Origin: Candidatus Tayloriibacteriota bacterium | Lineage (GTDB): Bacteria; Patescibacteriota; Minisyncoccia; Phycocordibacterales; PALSA-1337 | Reading direction: 5' to 3' | Assembly: GCA_026395105.1 (NCBI GenBank) | Contig: JAPLZH010000026.1 | Span: 1 to 12,940, forward strand | DNA length: 12,940 nucleotides | Shown here: positions 6,158 through 12,832 of the stretch, piece after piece | Numbering within the stretch: the first letter of the stretch is position 1 | Layout: every line of letters starts with the position of its first letter | Position numbers and translations under genes: made by a program | The notes under the pieces: model-generated | Told to the model about the DNA's origin: nothing | The model's input: the letters and a program-made list of their open reading frames with translations, nothing else | Databases searched by the model: none

Positions 6158-8353
6158 ATGACAATTAAAAAAATCTTAAGGTATATAGTAATCGGAGGAA
6201 TATTTTTAATACCGTTCGCAGTACTCATCCCTATATTCGGGATAGGAGAAATGATGATTTTTCCTTTTATAACCGGCAAAGGTTTCGCCTTCAGAGCGCT
6301 CGTCGAAATAATTTTCGTAGCTTGGGCTGTACTCGCTATAGTTGATAAGACTTATAGACCTAGATTTTCGTGGGTATTCGGATGTCTATCTATCTTTGTT
6401 CTAGTGATGCTTCTTTCAGCAATACTCGGCGAGAATCCACTAAAAAGCATTTGGAGTGATTTTGAAAGAATGGAAGGATGGCTCCTCCTCGCACATCTAT
6501 GGGCATATTTCGTAGTGATGACTAGTATGTTTAGGGAGGAAAAATGGTGGTATCACTTAATAAATACGTCTTTCGTCGTTTCCTTCATAATGAGTATTTA
6601 TGCTTTTTGTCAGCTTTTAGGTTTAGCCCAGTTTCACTCTGGAGGAACGCGTGCAGATGCTACACTCGGCAACTCTTCATATCTCGGTGTGTATATGCTT
6701 TTGCATATTTTCTTAGCTCTCTTCATGCTATTTAAGCAAAAGGGGAAGATTATGATGCAGTCTCTTTATGCTGTTTTAGCAGTAATTCAGTTTGTAGTAC
6801 TTATCTATACAGGGACAAGAGGCTCTTATGCGGCATTATTCGGAGGCATTGTACTCGCTGCTTTACTGGTGGCGATATTTGACAGAGAAAAAGAATCAGC
6901 GAGGATTAGGAGGGGCGCCATAATCATTCTTATTATTCTAGCCGCAGGACTCGGTACATTTTATTCTATTCGTAATACAGATTTTGTAAAAAACAGTAAT
7001 CTTCTTAACCGTGCCGCTTCTATCTTTAATACAGAATCATATTTCTCTAGATCAAATATTTGGGCAATGGCTTTTAATGGTTTTAAAGAAAGACCAGTGC
7101 TCGGCTGGGGACAGGAAGGTTTTAATTATGTATTTAATAAAGACTATAAGCCGGCTATGTACGGTCAGGAGCAGTGGTTCGACCGCGCTCATAATGTATT
7201 CTTTGACTGGTTAATAGCTGGCGGAATTCTAGGATTACTCGGCTATCTATCTCTCTATTTCGTAGCTATCTGGGCTATATGGAAAGGTCCTGGATATCAT
7301 ATGAAGACAGTGAAGAAAGCCATCTGGACTGGAATGCTCGCTGCATACTTTATTCATAACCTAGCAGTATTCGACCATTTAGCTAGTTACATGTTATTCA
7401 TTCTGATCCTCGGTTATCTACATGCTAAACAGGGTCCGAAGCCAATCATGTGGTTAGAAGGAAATGATGCAAAGAAAGAAAAAGTAGCTGATTCAGATTC
7501 TGCTGCATATATTCTTCCTGGAGCCGTCCTTATTCTAATAATTTGCCTTTACTCTGTGGTTTGGAAACCTTTAAAGGCAAATACTTCACTTATGGCTGCT
7601 TTATCTTCTAGGTCAGCATTAGAAAGTCTAACTAATTTTAAATTAGCTATTTCTTACGATACGGCATATCAGCAGGAAATCAGAGAGCAAATGGCTACAT
7701 TAGCTCCGAAGATAACGGCAGGTCTTAAGGATAAAGATGCGGAGGATTCAAAGACCTATGTTAAAAATCAGCTAGAATTATTTGTAAAAGCTTCACCGAA
7801 TGATGCCAGAGCATATATGTTCTTAGGACAGTATCTCAGTCAGTTAGGAGATTATGCTGGAGCAGAAAAATATCTTACGGATGCTCTGAGGCTTTCTCCG
7901 GCTAAACAGGCTTTTATGTTTAATCTAGGACAGACGTATTTCACAGAAGGGAAAAAGGAGGAGGGATATAAAATGTTTAAGAAGGCTTTTGAGGAAGAGA
8001 AGAGTTATGATCAAGCTAGGTCTCTCTATGTAATGGCTGCACTTTACTCCGGTCATGGCGGGGAAATATATGATGTAGTAAAGCCGATTCTCGCCGGTCC
8101 TAGCCCAGAGCCAAAGATAATACAGTTCTTCGGTATAGATGATACTAATAAAGCCTTATTAATTAAGTATTGCGAGCAAATTAAGAAAGAAGATCCACTA
8201 AATGTCGGCCTTAGAGTTCTACTCTCCCAGGCATATTTGATGAATGGGAATAAGGACAGGGCATTAAAAGAACTTAAGGATCTTAAGGGTGAATATCCAG
8301 AATATGCCACTGATTTAGACAAATATATCGATATGGTCGTTAAGCAAAAGTAG
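6158..8353 (+). CDS. Wzy_C / O-antigen-ligase-like membrane protein with C-terminal TPRs
   Basis: The 731-residue protein has about 11-12 hydrophobic segments up to residue ~430, one more at ~448-468 (YILPGAVLILIICLYSVVW), then a soluble TPR tail. The Wzy_C/WaaL signature is clear: TGTRGSYAAL (R221), then ERPVLGWGQEGFNYV before a large loop, then FDRAHNVFFDWLIAGGILGL (R343, H345). In WaaL and PglL-type enzymes, Arg and His residues in this region act on the lipid-linked glycan. TPRs lie around residues 548-635 and 690-725. Enzymes of this family polymerise or transfer undecaprenyl-linked glycan to an acceptor outside the membrane. Without LPS, the acceptor in a Patescibacterium would more likely be a surface or pilin protein or the cell wall. 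The TPR tail may position that acceptor, but this is inference. It partners plausibly with the flippase and glycosyltransferases next door. Confidence 0.82.
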   Translation: MTIKKILRYIVIGGIFLIPFAVLIPIFGIGEMMIFPFITGKGFAFRALVEIIFVAWAVLAIVDKTYRPRFSWVFGCLSIFVLVMLLSAILGENPLKSIWSDFERMEGWLLLAHLWAYFVVMTSMFREEKWWYHLINTSFVVSFIMSIYAFCQLLGLAQFHSGGTRADATLGNSSYLGVYMLLHIFLALFMLFKQKGKIMMQSLYAVLAVIQFVVLIYTGTRGSYAALFGGIVLAALLVAIFDREKESARIRRGAIIILIILAAGLGTFYSIRNTDFVKNSNLLNRAASIFNTESYFSRSNIWAMAFNGFKERPVLGWGQEGFNYVFNKDYKPAMYGQEQWFDRAHNVFFDWLIAGGILGLLGYLSLYFVAIWAIWKGPGYHMKTVKKAIWTGMLAAYFIHNLAVFDHLASYMLFILILGYLHAKQGPKPIMWLEGNDAKKEKVADSDSAAYILPGAVLILIICLYSVVWKPLKANTSLMAALSSRSALESLTNFKLAISYDTAYQQEIREQMATLAPKITAGLKDKDAEDSKTYVKNQLELFVKASPNDARAYMFLGQYLSQLGDYAGAEKYLTDALRLSPAKQAFMFNLGQTYFTEGKKEEGYKMFKKAFEEEKSYDQARSLYVMAALYSGHGGEIYDVVKPILAGPSPEPKIIQFFGIDDTNKALLIKYCEQIKKEDPLNVGLRVLLSQAYLMNGNKDRALKELKDLKGEYPEYATDLDKYIDMVVKQK

Positions 8354-8354
8354 C

Positions 8355-8382
8355 TTGACTTTTGCCTCAAATCTGCTAGGAT
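8355..8382 (+). promoter_or_regulatory. Promoter of a short noncoding transcript
   Basis: TTGACT (8355-8360), a 16-base spacer and TAGGAT (8377-8382) with an extended -10 TG one base upstream begin 1 base after the stop of the ligase-like gene. No gene start follows within 200 bases. The first element downstream is a terminator hairpin at 8431-8464, so the promoter appears to serve a short RNA. Confidence 0.6.
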
Positions 8383-8388
8383 ATAGGC

Positions 8389-8466
8389 GTGAGTGCGAAT
8401 TTAGTGTTCGCATACCAAAGTACAATGTCTAGAAAAGCACCTGCCTCGATGTGGGTGCTTTTCTTA
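8389..8466 (+). ncRNA. Candidate small RNA of about 78 nt
   Basis: The interval starts at the expected initiation point of the promoter at 8355-8382 and ends after a strong terminator. It would fold into a 5' hairpin (TGCGAA 8394-8399 with TTCGCA 8407-8412, 7-base loop), a single-stranded linker of about 18 bases, then the terminator hairpin. It matches no RNA family that I recognise. Two segments are complementary to the loop of the hairpin upstream of murB: 8388-8396 to 8541-8549 (9 bases) and 8424-8430 to 8552-8558 (7 bases). It could be a trans-acting RNA on murB, or the terminated form of a longer murB leader, or merely the terminated end of upstream transcription. Boundaries are predicted. 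Confidence 0.45.
8431..8466 (+). terminator. Rho-independent terminator
   Basis: AGAAAAGCACC (8431-8441) pairs perfectly with GGTGCTTTTCT (8454-8464) across a 12-base loop, an 11-bp stem with A-rich and T-rich flanks. The symmetry would also let it work on the opposite strand. It ends the short transcript from 8389 and any read-through from the ligase-like gene. Confidence 0.75.
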
Positions 8467-8495
8467 TTGAATTTGGTAAATGGTTCATGTATACT
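8467..8495 (+). promoter_or_regulatory. Probable murB promoter
   Basis: TTGAAT (8467-8472), a 17-base spacer and TATACT (8490-8495) lie directly after the terminator. Initiation near 8502 would give murB a leader of about 109 bases that contains the whole long hairpin at 8513-8600. A second -10-like box, TATTAT at 8515-8520, lies 6 bases before an ATG at 8527 but lacks a good -35 box. Confidence 0.55.
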
Positions 8496-8512
8496 GAAAA
8501 TGGTTTGATCTT

Positions 8513-8600
8513 TGTATTATGTTAAAATGCGGTCGGCGCTGCACTCACGTAAGACATTACTTTGGAGTCGACACCGCCGACCACATTTTCACATAATATG
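8513..8600 (+). promoter_or_regulatory. Long structured hairpin in the murB leader
   Basis: Positions 8515-8538 pair with 8575-8598 at 22 of 24 positions (mismatches 8530/8583 and 8523/8590). Two further G-T pairs extend it to 8513/8600, and the loop is 36 bases. The inner 8 bp (GGTCGGCG with CGCCGACC) are far richer in GC than the surroundings. The loop segment ACATTACTT (8554-8562) is a perfect complement of AAGTAATGT (8606-8614), which includes the murB start codon, so a pseudoknot could mask that start. A 26-codon frame starting at 8527 also lies within it. It could be an RNA regulatory element, or a DNA-level inverted repeat such as a small non-autonomous mobile element; no target duplication is evident. 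Confidence 0.6.
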
Positions 8601-8607
8601 TGCGTAA
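8527..8607 (+). CDS. Possible 26-residue leader peptide upstream of murB
   Basis: ATG at 8527 opens a frame of 26 codons ending with TAA at 8605-8607, in the same frame as murB and 3 bases before its ATG. The peptide is unusually basic: it starts MRSALHSRKTLLWS and then has RHRRPHFH. Codons such as CGG, TCG, GCG and CGC contrast with the neighbouring genes, but they follow from the hairpin sequence itself. A TATTAT box 6 bases upstream would allow a leaderless message. It could be a leader peptide coupled to murB, or a chance frame inside the hairpin. Confidence 0.25.
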   Translation: MRSALHSRKTLLWSRHRRPHFHIICA

Positions 8608-8610
8608 GTA

Positions 8611-9654
8611 ATGTTATCCAATATGATTATAAAAGAAAAAGAATTACTTAAGACACATACTACATTCCAAACCGGAGGACCGGCTAGTTTTTTTATAGAA
8701 GCCCGTACGGAGAATGATATAAAAGAAGCAGCGATCTTTTTTAAGCAAAAGAATTTGCCAGTTTTCGTGCTCGGTCTCGGCTCAAATCTCTTAGTGTCTG
8801 ATAATGGTTTCAAAGGAATAATTATAAATATCCTTTCGGAGGGTATAAAAAGTGAAGTTTACAATGAAGACGTTTTAGTTATAGCTGAAGCCGGAGAAAG
8901 GTGGGATTCACTCGTCGGCTATTCTGTTTGGGAAGGACTATATGGCCTAGAAAATATGTCAGCTATCCCCGGAACTGTTGGCGGAGGCGTCGCTGGGAAT
9001 ATTGGTGCTTATGGTGCCGAAGTTAAAGATCGTCTTTTATGGGTAGATGCACTCGATATGCGGTCCGGAAATGTAAAACGTTTTTCTAATGCGGACTGTG
9101 TATTTACTTATAGGAATAGTTTTTTTAAGACAGAGGAGGGGAAGAATAATATAATCATTCGTGCAGGTTTTCTGCTTAGTAAGAATGGAAAGGCGAACAT
9201 CGCATATAAAGACCTCAGTGATTTTTTTGCCGGGAAAACTTCGGTGCCGAATTTAAAAGAGATTCGTGATGCCATCATCTCTATAAGGCAAAGTAAATTA
9301 CCAGACTGGACGAAAGTAGGGACGGCGGGTTCATTTTTCAAAAATCCTACAGTTAGCGAAAAAGAATTTTCTGATTTAAAGACTAGATTTCCGGAAATTC
9401 CTGGGAGGATAGAAGATTCCAGCTTATCTGAAAAAAGAGTGAAGCTCTCTCTCGGCTGGATTTTAGATAAGATTTGCGGATTAAAGGGCATGAGTGTGGG
9501 GCGAGTCGGTACTTACGGAAATCAGGCTCTGGTTATAGTGAATGAAGGCGGAACGGCTAATGAAGTTCTAAGCTTCGCAGGGTCTATTGAGAAAATCGTT
9601 AAAGAAAAGACTGGAATTACTATAGAGAGGGAAGTGGAGCTCGTCGGATTTTAA
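8611..9654 (+). CDS. murB: UDP-N-acetylenolpyruvoylglucosamine reductase MurB
   Basis: This FAD enzyme reduces UDP-GlcNAc-enolpyruvate with NADPH to UDP-MurNAc, the second committed step of peptidoglycan precursor synthesis, in the cytoplasm. The 347 residues show the FAD-binding motifs TTFQTGGPA, VLGLGSNLLVSD and the long IPGTVGGGVAGNIGAYGAE. TYRNSFFK follows (R168, matching E. coli R159), then AGSFFKNP with the proton-donor serine S241, and the C-terminal EREVELVGF with the catalytic glutamate, probably E341. The YRxS loop places it among type I (E. coli-like) MurBs, and the length is normal. The ATG at 8611 is used here; the ATG at 8623 (fifth residue) also fits the family, and neither has a Shine-Dalgarno motif. 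Its leader carries the long hairpin described separately. Confidence 0.93.
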   Translation: MLSNMIIKEKELLKTHTTFQTGGPASFFIEARTENDIKEAAIFFKQKNLPVFVLGLGSNLLVSDNGFKGIIINILSEGIKSEVYNEDVLVIAEAGERWDSLVGYSVWEGLYGLENMSAIPGTVGGGVAGNIGAYGAEVKDRLLWVDALDMRSGNVKRFSNADCVFTYRNSFFKTEEGKNNIIIRAGFLLSKNGKANIAYKDLSDFFAGKTSVPNLKEIRDAIISIRQSKLPDWTKVGTAGSFFKNPTVSEKEFSDLKTRFPEIPGRIEDSSLSEKRVKLSLGWILDKICGLKGMSVGRVGTYGNQALVIVNEGGTANEVLSFAGSIEKIVKEKTGITIEREVELVGF

Positions 9655-9676
9655 TTATTAATTTAATCCTAAAATT

Positions 9677-10036
9677 ATGAGACATATGGTAAAAAGTTTT
9701 GGCTGGGCTATGAATGGACTCAAAACTGTTTGGAAGGAGGAGAGGAATTTTCGCCTCGAAACCTTTGCTATGGTTCTCGTCATCGCCCTCGCCTTCATTT
9801 TTCATTTTTCTACTTTCGAATGGGTCGCTGTACTCTTTGCCATAATCATCGTCCTTTCCGGAGAGATAGTTAATACGGCGGTAGAAGATATTTGCAATAA
9901 AATACAGCCGAATCAGGACCCGGTAATCGGAAAAATTAAAGACATTATGGCTGGATATGTTTTCCTCACGTCCCTCGGCTCGGCTGCCGTCGGTATTATA
10001 ATTTTCTTCAGACATTTTCAAAGTCTGTTTTTCTAG
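9677..10036 (+). CDS. dgkA: DgkA-type prokaryotic diacylglycerol/undecaprenol kinase
   Basis: The 119-residue protein has three membrane helices: about 31-44, 48-62 and 92-110. The active-site motif GEIVNTAVE (E63, N66, E70) reproduces the spacing of E69, N72 and E76 in E. coli DgkA, and KDIMAG (K88, D89) matches the nucleotide-binding Lys-Asp pair. The amphipathic N-terminus KSFGWAMNGLKTVWKEERNFR is also typical. These trimers phosphorylate lipid alcohols with ATP. In Gram-positive-like bacteria the substrate is usually undecaprenol, giving the carrier lipid for wall and glycan export, which suits the neighbours murB and the flippase. It starts 22 bases after murB and is probably co-transcribed. 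The ATG at 9686 is an alternative start. Confidence 0.85.
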   Translation: MRHMVKSFGWAMNGLKTVWKEERNFRLETFAMVLVIALAFIFHFSTFEWVAVLFAIIIVLSGEIVNTAVEDICNKIQPNQDPVIGKIKDIMAGYVFLTSLGSAAVGIIIFFRHFQSLFF

Positions 10037-10045
10037 CGTTTTCCG

Positions 10046-10054
10046 TGGTATAGT
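10046..10054 (+). promoter_or_regulatory. Extended -10 promoter giving a leaderless secA message
   Basis: TGGTATAGT contains a TATAGT -10 box (10049-10054) with the extended TG one base upstream; no clear -35 box is present. The ATG at 10062 lies 7 bases after the box, where transcription should begin, so the mRNA would start at or within 1-2 bases of its start codon. This mirrors the promoter of the minus-strand operon. Confidence 0.5.
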
Positions 10055-10061
10055 GCTACGT

Positions 10062-12566
10062 ATGAATATATTGCATGCGATACTAGGCGATCCGAATAAG
10101 AAAGCCCTGAAGAAATACTGGCCGAAAATGGCCGAAATTAATGCCTTAGAGCCTAAAATTAAGGCTCTTTCTGATACCGAATTAAAGGCAAAGACTGCTG
10201 AATTTAAGACGGCTATTTCTACGAAGGCAAAGACCCTCGACGACATTTTACCAGAAGCTTTCGCTGTAGTTAGAGAAGCAGCTCGACGCACTCTTAGTCA
10301 AAGGCACTTCGATGTTCAGCTTATCGGTGGAATGGTCCTTCATGATGGAAAGATTTCAGAAATGAAAACAGGAGAAGGAAAGACACAGGTGGCTACTTTG
10401 CCGGCGTATCTGAATGCATTGTCTGGAAAAGGAGTGCATGTGGTTACTGTGAACGACTATCTTTCACGACGTGACGCTGTATGGATGGGGCAAATTTATT
10501 CTTTCCTAGGATTATCAGTCGGCGTCATAGGTCACGATGAATCTTTTATTTACGATCCGGCACATATTAATAAAGAGGAAGATAAAGAAAGAGATGAAAA
10601 GGGATCATTCCATATTGTTTATGAATTTTTGAAACCTTGTACTCGCCGTGAAGCATATATGGCGGACATTACTTATGGAACGAACCATGAATTCGGTTTC
10701 GACTATCTCAGAGATAACTTAGAATATTCAGAAGGGGCACTTCGTCAGAGAGATTTTAACTTTGCCATAGTGGACGAACTAGACTCTATCCTTATAGACG
10801 AAGCCCGAACGCCACTCATCATAGCCGCGCCTACTACTGAATCAGAACATCTTTATGTTACTTTTGCCGGAATCGCTCGCGGATTAAATGAGACTGAAGA
10901 CTATGAAGTAGACTTAAAGAAAAAGGCCATTTCACTAACTGATAGCGGAATTAATAAAGCCGAAAAAATGCTCGGTGTGACGAATATTTACACTGACGGA
11001 GGAGTTAAATATGTTCATCATTTAGAGACGGCCGTGAGAGCAAAGGCGCTTTATACTTTAAATAAAGATTATGTCGTTAAGGATGATGAGGTCATGATAG
11101 TGGATGAATTCACTGGACGTCTTCAGCCAGGACGAAGATGGTCAGAAGGATTACATCAGGCTATAGAGGCAAAGGAAGGCACGAAGATTCAGAAAGAGTC
11201 ACGTACTTATGCATCTATTACTTATCAAAACTATTTCCGAATGTATCCGAAACTTTCCGGAATGACGGGAACTGCTTTCACTTCAGCTGAGGAGTTTTAT
11301 AAAGTTTATGGATTAGAGGTAGTTATAGTTCCGACGAATAAATCGTCCGCCAGAAAAGATAATAATGACTTCATTTTCCAAACAGAAATCGGAAAGTTTA
11401 AGGCCATCGCTAGAAAAGTTAAAGAGCTTCATAAGAAAGGGCAGCCTGTACTCATCGGTACTGTCTCTATCGAGAAGAACGAATTACTATCTGCATATTT
11501 AAAAACTGAAGGCGTACCTCATGAAATTCTTAATGCAAAGAATCATGAAAGAGAAGGAGAGATAGTAGCTCAGAGCGGTAGAAAAGGTGCAGTAACAATA
11601 GCGACTAACATGGCAGGACGCGGAGTGGATATTAAACTCGGCGGTATTCCTGCTACTCCTGAATTAGCAGAAGAGATTAAATCATACGGCGGATTATACG
11701 TTCTCGGTACGGAAAGGCATGATGCTAGGAGAATTGATAATCAGCTTCGCGGTCGTTCCGGCCGTCAGGGAGATCCGGGAGAAACTCAGTTTTTCGTCTC
11801 CATGGAAGATTCCCTTATGAAAATCTTTGCCTCAGACTTCGTGAAGAAGATGATGGGTAAATTAGGCGTACCTGAAGATCAGCCGATTCAGAATGGAATG
11901 GTTACGAAGTCTTTAGAGACTGCACAGACTAAGGTAGAAGGCCTAAACTTCGATGCTCGTAAAGTCACTCTAGAATATGACGACGTTTTGAACTATCAGA
12001 GAAAAGTGGTTTATGAAAGACGAAGAAAACTTTTACTCGGAACGGTGGACGATGTTAAGGCAAAGTTAGAAGAAGTTATCTCTACTAGTCCAGATTATGA
12101 AAAATTAAAGAGTGTTTCAGAAGAAAAAGAGAAGACTTTCGGTGCAGATATGTGGTGGCAGGGAATTAGACAGCTACTTTTACAGGCAGTGGATATGTTC
12201 TGGGTGGACCATTTAGAGATTATGGATTATACGCGCTCTAGCGTTAATCTTCGTGCATACGGTCAGAGAGATCCGCTAGTGGAGTATAAAAAGGAGGGAC
12301 TTCGCCTCTTTAAGGAAATGCAGGATGCTATATCGAATCAGATTTGTAATATGCTTCCGAATCTAGGAGGCCCAATGGCAGCGCCTGCTACAGAAGAATT
12401 AAAAGAAGTAAAAGACAATGCGAATTTAATCACTGAAGATGGGAGCGGAAAGGCACAGAAAGTAATAGCTCCAAAGCAAAAAGATGCCGCCGGCAATGAA
12501 GTCGGCCGAAACGACCTTTGCCCATGTGGGAGTGGAAAGAAATATAAGAAGTGTCATGGAAAGTAG
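10062..12566 (+). CDS. secA: Preprotein translocase ATPase SecA
   Basis: SecA drives unfolded preproteins through SecYEG with ATP. From the ATG at 10062 it has 834 residues. Walker A is MKTGEGKT (101-108) and the Walker B/DEAD-like box is VDELDSILIDEARTPLI (from 237). The preprotein cross-linking domain follows, with IVDEFTGRLQPGRRWSEGLH. NBD2 has TNMAGRGVDIKLGG and GRSGRQGDPGETQFF, and the helical scaffold contains KVTLEYDDVLNYQRKVVYERR. The tail ends with the zinc motif C820-P-C822-x8-C831-H832. About 35 extra charged residues sit between H158 and A195, ahead of the ITYGTNHEFGFDYLRDN motif. A GTG at 10053 in the same frame lies inside the -10 box, so the ATG at 10062 is preferred; it begins MNILHAILGDPNKK, as in the family. 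It follows dgkA by 25 bases. Confidence 0.96.
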   Translation: MNILHAILGDPNKKALKKYWPKMAEINALEPKIKALSDTELKAKTAEFKTAISTKAKTLDDILPEAFAVVREAARRTLSQRHFDVQLIGGMVLHDGKISEMKTGEGKTQVATLPAYLNALSGKGVHVVTVNDYLSRRDAVWMGQIYSFLGLSVGVIGHDESFIYDPAHINKEEDKERDEKGSFHIVYEFLKPCTRREAYMADITYGTNHEFGFDYLRDNLEYSEGALRQRDFNFAIVDELDSILIDEARTPLIIAAPTTESEHLYVTFAGIARGLNETEDYEVDLKKKAISLTDSGINKAEKMLGVTNIYTDGGVKYVHHLETAVRAKALYTLNKDYVVKDDEVMIVDEFTGRLQPGRRWSEGLHQAIEAKEGTKIQKESRTYASITYQNYFRMYPKLSGMTGTAFTSAEEFYKVYGLEVVIVPTNKSSARKDNNDFIFQTEIGKFKAIARKVKELHKKGQPVLIGTVSIEKNELLSAYLKTEGVPHEILNAKNHEREGEIVAQSGRKGAVTIATNMAGRGVDIKLGGIPATPELAEEIKSYGGLYVLGTERHDARRIDNQLRGRSGRQGDPGETQFFVSMEDSLMKIFASDFVKKMMGKLGVPEDQPIQNGMVTKSLETAQTKVEGLNFDARKVTLEYDDVLNYQRKVVYERRRKLLLGTVDDVKAKLEEVISTSPDYEKLKSVSEEKEKTFGADMWWQGIRQLLLQAVDMFWVDHLEIMDYTRSSVNLRAYGQRDPLVEYKKEGLRLFKEMQDAISNQICNMLPNLGGPMAAPATEELKEVKDNANLITEDGSGKAQKVIAPKQKDAAGNEVGRNDLCPCGSGKKYKKCHGK

Positions 12567-12586
12567 AGTTGTTAAATTTAAAATAA

Positions 12587-12832
12587 ATGACTAACGATTA
12601 CTATAAGAATTTACCGAAAAAAAGAATGGGTGCAGGTGCGATTTTCCTTAATGAAAAAGATGAAATTCTTATAGTTAAGCCGAGCTATAAAGATTTTTGG
12701 TCAATGGCTGGTGGAGTGGTAGAGAAGAATGAATCTCCAAAAGATGCTTGCATAAGAGAAGTAAAAGAGGAGATTGGAATTAATTTAAAAGAGGCTAAAC
12801 TCACTACTGTCCGCTTAATTCCAAAACGATAA
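12587..12832 (+). pseudogene. Nudix hydrolase, probably frameshifted after the Nudix box
   Basis: The 81-codon frame contains a complete Nudix box, G43-x5-E49-x7-R57-E58-V-x-E61-E62-x-G64. It is preceded by GAGAIFLNEKDEILIVKPSYK, a normal first strand pair. Such enzymes cleave nucleoside diphosphates linked to another moiety; the substrate cannot be read here. Family members usually have 130-150 residues, but this frame stops at 12830-12832, just after the strand following the box. In another frame the sequence from 12828 reads DNCGESGGLSFLIVFMV, which looks like the expected next strand and stays open to the window edge. A small indel near 12823-12830, in AAAA or the adjacent CGAT, would join the two. 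The far 3' part does not look clearly Nudix-like, so further decay is possible. It starts 20 bases after secA. Confidence 0.65.

Noticed and set aside
8425..8508. 27-codon hydrophobic frame (MSRKAPASMWVLFLLN...) across the terminator
   Set aside because: Its coding potential comes from the terminator stem and the next promoter; no start signal precedes it, and the terminator would cut its message.
8513..8600. Integron attC site
   Set aside because: The long imperfect palindrome suggested it, but the paired RYYYAAC/GTTRRRY cores are missing and there is no integrase or cassette array.
10053..10061. GTG start for secA three codons upstream of the ATG
   Set aside because: It overlaps a TATAGT -10 box, and the conserved N-terminus begins at the ATG at 10062.
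9620..10291. 223-codon minus-strand frame opposite dgkA and secA
   Set aside because: Low-complexity translation with no domain, lying opposite two well-supported conserved genes.
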